This document shows, one piece after another, positions 6,174-9,755 of a stretch of DNA of 9,755 bases (its first letter is position 1; every line of letters begins with the position of its first letter). The stretch comes from Rhodobiaceae bacterium (GTDB lineage: Bacteria > Pseudomonadota > Alphaproteobacteria > Micropepsales > Micropepsaceae). The DNA lies in NCBI GenBank assembly GCA_009885515.1, contig VFKO01000100.1:1-9755 (forward strand). Reading direction: 5' to 3'. The notes beneath the pieces were generated by a model. That model searched no databases. It saw nothing but the letters and a program-made list of their open reading frames with translations, and was not told the origin of the DNA. A program made the position numbers and the translations under genes.

Positions 6174-6776
6174 ATGGAACAAGATCAATCAAGTTCGACC
6201 GAAAGCGAGCGTCGTCGCCAAAAACGTTCCGCCCTGCATTTGCAAGTTCGCTTTTTGCTGCAGGACGGCAGCGAGCACACTGGCGTGGTCACCGATGTTT
6301 CCATCGGCGGCATGAACATCGCCTCTGAAGTTCGTCCTGACGAAGGCTCGATCATTATCGCCTATGTCGATGACCTTGGCCGCCTTGAAGGTATTGTCGC
6401 ACGCGTTGACGAGCACGGCATTGCGATGCGCCTGACTCTGTCAACCTTGCGCCGCGACAAGCTGGAAGAACGCCTTGGCACCGGAAAAAAATCAGCTGAC
6501 GACCGCCGCTATCAACGCGACGCGGCAGCGGGAGCAACCCGCATTCTCCGGGCCGATGGCCGGGAACTGGCCGCCCGCGTGATCGACTTGTCACTCGGCG
6601 GCGTTTCACTTGAATCAGCGGAATGGCCACCCCTGGGCGAGCAGGTCATGGTGGGCAAAATGCGCGGCCGCGTCGTGCGCCATCATGAAACTGGCATAGC
6701 AGTAGAATTCACCGAGATCCCGCCCTCACGTGGCAGCTTGGCCGAGCAACTGACAGCCTCCGAACGCGCCGCATAA
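6174..6776 (+). CDS. Tandem PilZ-domain protein, likely c-di-GMP receptor
   Basis: This 200-residue cytoplasmic protein consists of two PilZ domains, the best known receptor fold for cyclic di-GMP. In the first domain the RxxxR motif is R14-R18 and the (D/N)xSxxG motif is D41-S43-G46 (DVSIGG). In the second, R111-R115 (RRYQR) and D138-S140-G143 (DLSLGG) repeat the same pair. Both sites are therefore complete and could each bind the dinucleotide. There is no enzymatic or membrane domain, so it should act as an adaptor for a partner that cannot be identified here. I chose the ATG at 6174 because AGG lies six bases upstream and the sequence MEQDQSS leads directly into the domain. A GTG at 6129 would add fifteen unlikely residues. 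A PAS_5 gene lies 2.3 kb upstream on the same strand, with two opposing genes between. The stop codon abuts that of the convergent propeller gene. Confidence 0.9.
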   Translation: MEQDQSSSTESERRRQKRSALHLQVRFLLQDGSEHTGVVTDVSIGGMNIASEVRPDEGSIIIAYVDDLGRLEGIVARVDEHGIAMRLTLSTLRRDKLEERLGTGKKSADDRRYQRDAAAGATRILRADGRELAARVIDLSLGGVSLESAEWPPLGEQVMVGKMRGRVVRHHETGIAVEFTEIPPSRGSLAEQLTASERAA

Positions 6777-7700
6777 CTAAAACGGCCAGACCGCCATGCC
6801 ATGCGCGGCGTTGCGCACATCCATGGTCAGGTTCATCGACTGGATGCGTCTGCCGGCGGCCAAATCGTAAACTGAAATTGTGGTTGGCGACGATCCGGCC
6901 GCAACCAATGTGTCAGAAAACGGGCACAGGCCGCGCCCAAAGGCCTGGCGGGCCAATTGCGATTCATCAAGATTGAGGTTGAGTAATTCAGCATCGGCAT
7001 AACGCGGCACCGGAATCGAAACCTGGCGTGCGTCAGCCACGAAACAAACAGCGTCGGATTCCGTATCGTTGTACAAAATGCCGTTGCCAAACGGCCTCGC
7101 GTTGTGCGTACCCAGCGGCAGCCTTGCAGCCATGGCGATTTGGTTGGCGCCAATGCGAACCAGCGAGCTCAGTTTTCGGCCAGCAACATATATTCCGCGG
7201 CCATCGACGTACACATTGTTAAGGTGAAATCCAATGCCGGCAGTAGGCCCGCCCGCTTGGTTGGGATCAAATGCCCTGGCCCCCAATTGAGCCCCTTGCG
7301 GGAAAACAAAGATACCGCCATCGAAAACGCCCGCTGTCAGATCGAAGCGTAAAACACTGTCAAAGCCGGTCGACGTCAAATACAGGTGAGGCCCAAATAC
7401 GCAAATTTCGTGGCAATGCTTGAGATACGCATTGCGATACGACGCAACGATTTCAAACTCGCGATTAAAAACATAAAGCTCATCGCTGGCGGCCACATAG
7501 ACCCGGCCGTCATAAATGACAATTCCACGCAAGCCGCGATCCGCTCCGCGCCCCTCGAAATTGATGTCGCAATTGTTCCAGTCAATCACTTGCTCTGAAC
7601 GCTTGCGCACCAGATCAACCAGATACAGCCCACCATGGCTATCGCCTTGGCGCGATCCCCGCACAACTGAGCTGACCAAAAGTTTCGGGAGTTCAATCAC
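6777..7700 (-). CDS. Beta-propeller-like protein with repeated His positions
   Basis: This 307-residue cytoplasmic protein has no signal peptide and appears to be a six-bladed propeller. A similar pattern repeats: a polar residue, about eight residues with a turn, then a strand ending in YV or YL. The repeats start at R58 (RGIVIYDGRVYV), H97 (HEICVFGPHLYL), H159 (HLNNVYVDGRGIYV), H199 (HNARPFGNGILY), R256 (RGLCPFSDTLVA) and H300 (HGMAVWPF). Four His at equivalent positions would point into the central channel and could bind a metal, as the four His of carotenoid oxygenases do in a seven-bladed propeller (inference). The layout resembles TIGR03032/DUF4915 proteins, of unknown function. The gene starts with GTG inside the stop of the oxygenase gene (four-base GTGA overlap), which indicates translational coupling and joint function. 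No terminator is visible after it. Confidence 0.65.
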   Translation of the reverse strand: MIELPKLLVSSVVRGSRQGDSHGGLYLVDLVRKRSEQVIDWNNCDINFEGRGADRGLRGIVIYDGRVYVAASDELYVFNREFEIVASYRNAYLKHCHEICVFGPHLYLTSTGFDSVLRFDLTAGVFDGGIFVFPQGAQLGARAFDPNQAGGPTAGIGFHLNNVYVDGRGIYVAGRKLSSLVRIGANQIAMAARLPLGTHNARPFGNGILYNDTESDAVCFVADARQVSIPVPRYADAELLNLNLDESQLARQAFGRGLCPFSDTLVAAGSSPTTISVYDLAAGRRIQSMNLTMDVRNAAHGMAVWPF

Positions 7701-8242
7701 CGCTCAACGTAGTCGAAAATGAAATGCAGGCGGTCTTGGTCGCTGCGATTGCGGACCCCATGCATTTCAAGATTGTTGATCTCGTAGGCGATCCCTTCCT
7801 TCAGGTGAAAGTTTTCACCGCCGACCGAGAAATCGACCATGTCGTTGGTGATCAGAGGCACATGGATCCGGTGACCGACGGCAAATGACGGGTCGGTATC
7901 AATGTGGGGTACAATTTTGCCACCGGCTACAAGGTTTGCAATCATGGCGCGAATGACAACCCCATTTTTGGGGTAGTGTCGGCGCACGATGCCTTCGACC
8001 ATGGGCTGCGCATATTGCGCGAAGTCATCCCAGCCCTTGCGCTTTGAGACCTTGATGCTGGGCCAAACTTTCAGATCGATAAATAGCAGAATGATCGAGC
8101 GCGTATCGTAGTGGATGTCACTGAACACTTCCTGGCGCAGCGTGTCTTCGGCCCACGCTTCCGGCCTGATGTTGCTTGCCGCGCCTTTCAGCGGCAGGTA
8201 ATCGACCGGACCCAGTGTGCGCACTTTTCCATCTATTTTCAT
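7697..8242 (-). CDS. Aspartyl/asparaginyl beta-hydroxylase-like Fe(II)/2OG oxygenase
   Basis: This 181-residue protein fits the PF05118 fold, an Fe(II)- and 2-oxoglutarate-dependent hydroxylase. Visible ligands are H113 and D115 (PHIDTDPSF) and H161 (EMHGVRN), giving the HxD...H triad. R171, ten residues after the last His (RLHFIFDYV), is placed to bind 2-oxoglutarate. GHRIHVPL at 123-130 is the conserved strand after the first ligands. Related bacterial enzymes hydroxylate free amino acids such as proline, or residues in peptides. The substrate here is not evident. The protein is the size of a minimal catalytic domain, without a membrane anchor or TPR region. The start has AGGGTGG just upstream. 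The gene follows the crotonase gene after 32 bases and overlaps the propeller gene by four, so the three form one operon. Confidence 0.85.
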   Translation of the reverse strand: MKIDGKVRTLGPVDYLPLKGAASNIRPEAWAEDTLRQEVFSDIHYDTRSIILLFIDLKVWPSIKVSKRKGWDDFAQYAQPMVEGIVRRHYPKNGVVIRAMIANLVAGGKIVPHIDTDPSFAVGHRIHVPLITNDMVDFSVGGENFHLKEGIAYEINNLEMHGVRNRSDQDRLHFIFDYVER

Positions 8243-8274
8243 CTGGCCACCCTAACTTTATCCATCGCTGAATT

Positions 8275-9060
8275 CTACCGCCCTTTCCATTGTGGTGGCC
8301 GTTTTTGCGCGAAGGCCATGGGACCTTCGATCAGGTCTGCGCTGGTAAACATGGCGCGGATGCCCTCATAGGTCCGTTGATTTTCGGTGGCCGCCTTCAG
8401 GTGCGGTTCCATCAAGCCACGATAAACGGCTTCTTTTGAAGCCCGCACCGACATGGGGGAGCATTCCAGAATCTGCGCGGCAATTTTCTTGGCGGCATTC
8501 ACGGCCTCGCCGGGTTTACTAATTTCGTTGACAAAACCCAGTGTAAGGCCTTCAGCCGCGCTCACGCGGCGCCCGGTCAAAATCATGCCTAACGCGCGCT
8601 TGGTTCCGATCTCGCGCGGCAAGCGATGAAGACCGCCCGCCAGTGCGGCCAGTCCCACGCGTGGTTCCGGCAAAGCAAAAATCGCGGTTTCCGCAGCAAC
8701 GATGATGTCGCAAGCCAGAGCAATCTCAAAACCGCCACCCATCGCCAGACCGTTCACCGCAGCGATCACCGGTTTATTCAAATCGTAGCGTGCGGTCAGA
8801 CCTGCAAAGCCGCTGGGCGGTATAGTGACGGGATTGCCGGCAGCTTGATATTTCAGATCGTTGCCCGCGCTAAAGGCCCTGTCTCCCGCGCCTGTAATAA
8901 TTGCGACCCATTGCTCGGGATCGGACGCGAAATCGTCGAATATCTTTGCCAGTTCGAAATTCGCAGGTGGGTGCAGCGAATTCATCACTTCGGGCCGGTT
9001 CATGGTCACGATCGTGAGTTTACCTTCACGTTCGACTTTGCAGAATTCAGTGTTCGACAT
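8275..9060 (-). CDS. Enoyl-CoA hydratase/isomerase (crotonase) family protein
   Basis: This 261-residue enzyme acts on a CoA thioester, most simply adding water to a 2-enoyl-CoA. Crotonase landmarks are present in order. AFSAGNDLK (62-70) supplies one oxyanion-hole amide and AMGGGFE (106-112) the other. E112 and E132 (LPEPRVGLA) lie twenty residues apart. They match the two catalytic glutamates of rat mitochondrial hydratase (E144/E164), so hydration is chemically possible. The C-terminus QKRPPQWKGR is typical of the family. Length is normal and there is no targeting signal. The start is supported by AGGA about seven bases upstream. It is the first gene of the minus-strand operon. Whether its substrate is connected to the oxygenase and propeller genes behind it is not known. 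A carnitinyl-CoA or 1,2-epoxyphenylacetyl-CoA role cannot be excluded by sequence alone. Confidence 0.93.
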   Translation of the reverse strand: MSNTEFCKVEREGKLTIVTMNRPEVMNSLHPPANFELAKIFDDFASDPEQWVAIITGAGDRAFSAGNDLKYQAAGNPVTIPPSGFAGLTARYDLNKPVIAAVNGLAMGGGFEIALACDIIVAAETAIFALPEPRVGLAALAGGLHRLPREIGTKRALGMILTGRRVSAAEGLTLGFVNEISKPGEAVNAAKKIAAQILECSPMSVRASKEAVYRGLMEPHLKAATENQRTYEGIRAMFTSADLIEGPMAFAQKRPPQWKGR

Positions 9061-9170
9061 GGCTTCGTCCTGTCTCGGAATGGGATGGCATAGTTGATGC
9101 TTTACCTAATGCTAACCTGCCTGGCACGCGGATTCATCAATCGCCGGGCATGATTGAGGGGAAAGAGGTC
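9061..9170. promoter_or_regulatory. Divergent promoter region, crotonase operon and GYF gene
   Basis: This 110-base gap separates the crotonase start (minus) from the GYF-domain gene (plus), so both promoters must lie in it or just inside the genes. TTGATG (9094-9099) on the plus strand is -35-like, but I find no matching -10 at the right distance. The GAGGGG at 9156-9161 is a good ribosome-binding site for the ATG at 9171. Confidence 0.4.
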
Positions 9171-9755
9171 ATGTCACTCTCACTTGGCGATACCAGCGCG
9201 GAGTTGAATGACACCTGGCGCATCAATGTCGGCGGCCGGGTTTACGGTCCCTATTCGGGCCACCAAATCAAATCCTTCGCCGGTGAGGGCCGCGTGGCGC
9301 CTCACTCCATCGTTCAGGCTGGCGACGCAGGTCCCTGGATCACAGCCATTGATGATCCGGTCCTTGCGCAGCTCTTTGTGCAGGTACAGCCGTGCCTGCC
9401 CCCTCAAAATGAAAAAAATCTCACAGCCACACCTGGCGTGGTGCGGGAAAAAACACCACGGCCACGGGCTGGAAAATCGAACTTTGTCATTGTCACCGAA
9501 TTGCGAGGTCTGGGATCAAATGGGCTGCATACGGCAATGGCAAAGCTTGGCGAGCTCTACCGGCTCACGCCAACAGTTTGGCTTCTTCGCTCCAGTAGTT
9601 CACCCGGCACAATTCGCAACGAGCTTGTTCCTCACATCGCCCGGACTGACCGCCTGTTTGTGGTCGATGCTGACCAAGGCCGCTCGGCATGGTTCAATTT
9701 GGGGCCGGAAGCCGATGCCCAAGTCCGCAAACTATGGCACCCCGGGTCAGAAAAG
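9171..9755 (+). CDS. GYF_2 domain protein with Cas2/SinR-like segment, 3' partial
   Basis: This frame stays open for 195 codons to the right edge, so the C-terminus is missing. Residues 16-59 read as a GYF_2 (PF14237/DUF4339-like) domain: W16, then GPYSGHQIKSFAGEGRVAP (26-44), SIVQAG and W56. That fold usually mediates protein contacts. A proline-rich linker follows (about 60-102). Residues 104-189 show a beta-alpha-beta pattern: FVIVTEL, a helix ending in AKLGELY, TVWLLRSS, TIRNELVPHI, DRLFVVD and AW. I find this similar to the SinR/Cas2-like ferredoxin fold, though no catalytic acid is obvious. GAGGGG at 9156-9161 supports the ATG at 9171. An in-frame ATG at 9150 would add seven residues. 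No CRISPR repeats or other cas genes are present here. The GYF call is fairly sure, the second domain tentative. Confidence 0.75.
   Translation, partial: MSLSLGDTSAELNDTWRINVGGRVYGPYSGHQIKSFAGEGRVAPHSIVQAGDAGPWITAIDDPVLAQLFVQVQPCLPPQNEKNLTATPGVVREKTPRPRAGKSNFVIVTELRGLGSNGLHTAMAKLGELYRLTPTVWLLRSSSSPGTIRNELVPHIARTDRLFVVDADQGRSAWFNLGPEADAQVRKLWHPGSEK

Noticed and set aside
9171..9755. CRISPR adaptation gene (true cas2)
   Set aside because: There are no repeats, cas1 or other cas genes in the window. The fused GYF_2 domain and lack of the usual acid after the first strand argue against a true Cas2.

Overview
The window looks like chromosomal DNA of an alphaproteobacterium. The main evidence is a PAS_5-type (PF07310/DUF1457-like) protein, a family found almost only in Alphaproteobacteria. 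Supporting evidence is the moderately GC-rich codon use, a tandem PilZ protein, and intergenic palindromes of the GGCCGGG...CCCGGCC and CTTCTCCCG...CGGG-GAAG kinds common in that class. I cannot place it at genus level. There are no tRNA, rRNA, CRISPR, phage or transposase genes.

Left part (1-2751, + strand): two paralogous OmpA-family outer-membrane proteins lie in tandem. Each has a signal peptide, a beta-barrel, a proline-rich linker and a peptidoglycan-binding OmpA C-terminal domain. The first bases of the window repeat the 3' UTR layout of the first OmpA gene (small hairpin, a shared 14-base box, GGCGGA-type terminator). A third paralogue therefore probably ends just outside the left edge. 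Between the two genes are a terminator, a strong palindrome flanked by A8 and T7, and a 5' leader with its own hairpin.

Middle (2752-3315): a 560-base gene-free stretch is unusually rich in structure. A 296-base segment (2804-3099) is bounded by near-perfect 33-base inverted repeats, encloses two large hairpins and has no plausible gene, so it resembles a MITE or other palindromic mobile element. It is followed by a further REP-like hairpin and by a structured leader in which the ribosome-binding site of the PAS_5 gene is sequestered.

Next (3316-6776): the PAS_5 gene (+) faces a small secreted two-cysteine protein (-) across a strong terminator. Behind the small gene is an intact GMC (choline-dehydrogenase-like) flavoprotein (-). 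It is transcribed divergently from a tandem PilZ protein (+), a likely c-di-GMP receptor.

Right part (6777-9755): a compact minus-strand operon encodes, in order of transcription, an enoyl-CoA hydratase/isomerase, an aspartyl/asparaginyl beta-hydroxylase-like 2-oxoglutarate/Fe(II) oxygenase and a beta-propeller-like protein. The last two overlap by four bases (GTGA). The propeller has His or Arg at the same position of six repeats, four of them His, which suggests a central metal or ligand site. This pair is the best candidate for an undescribed system. Divergent from the operon, an open reading frame runs off the right edge. It encodes an N-terminal GYF_2-type domain joined to a segment resembling the SinR/Cas2-like ferredoxin fold.
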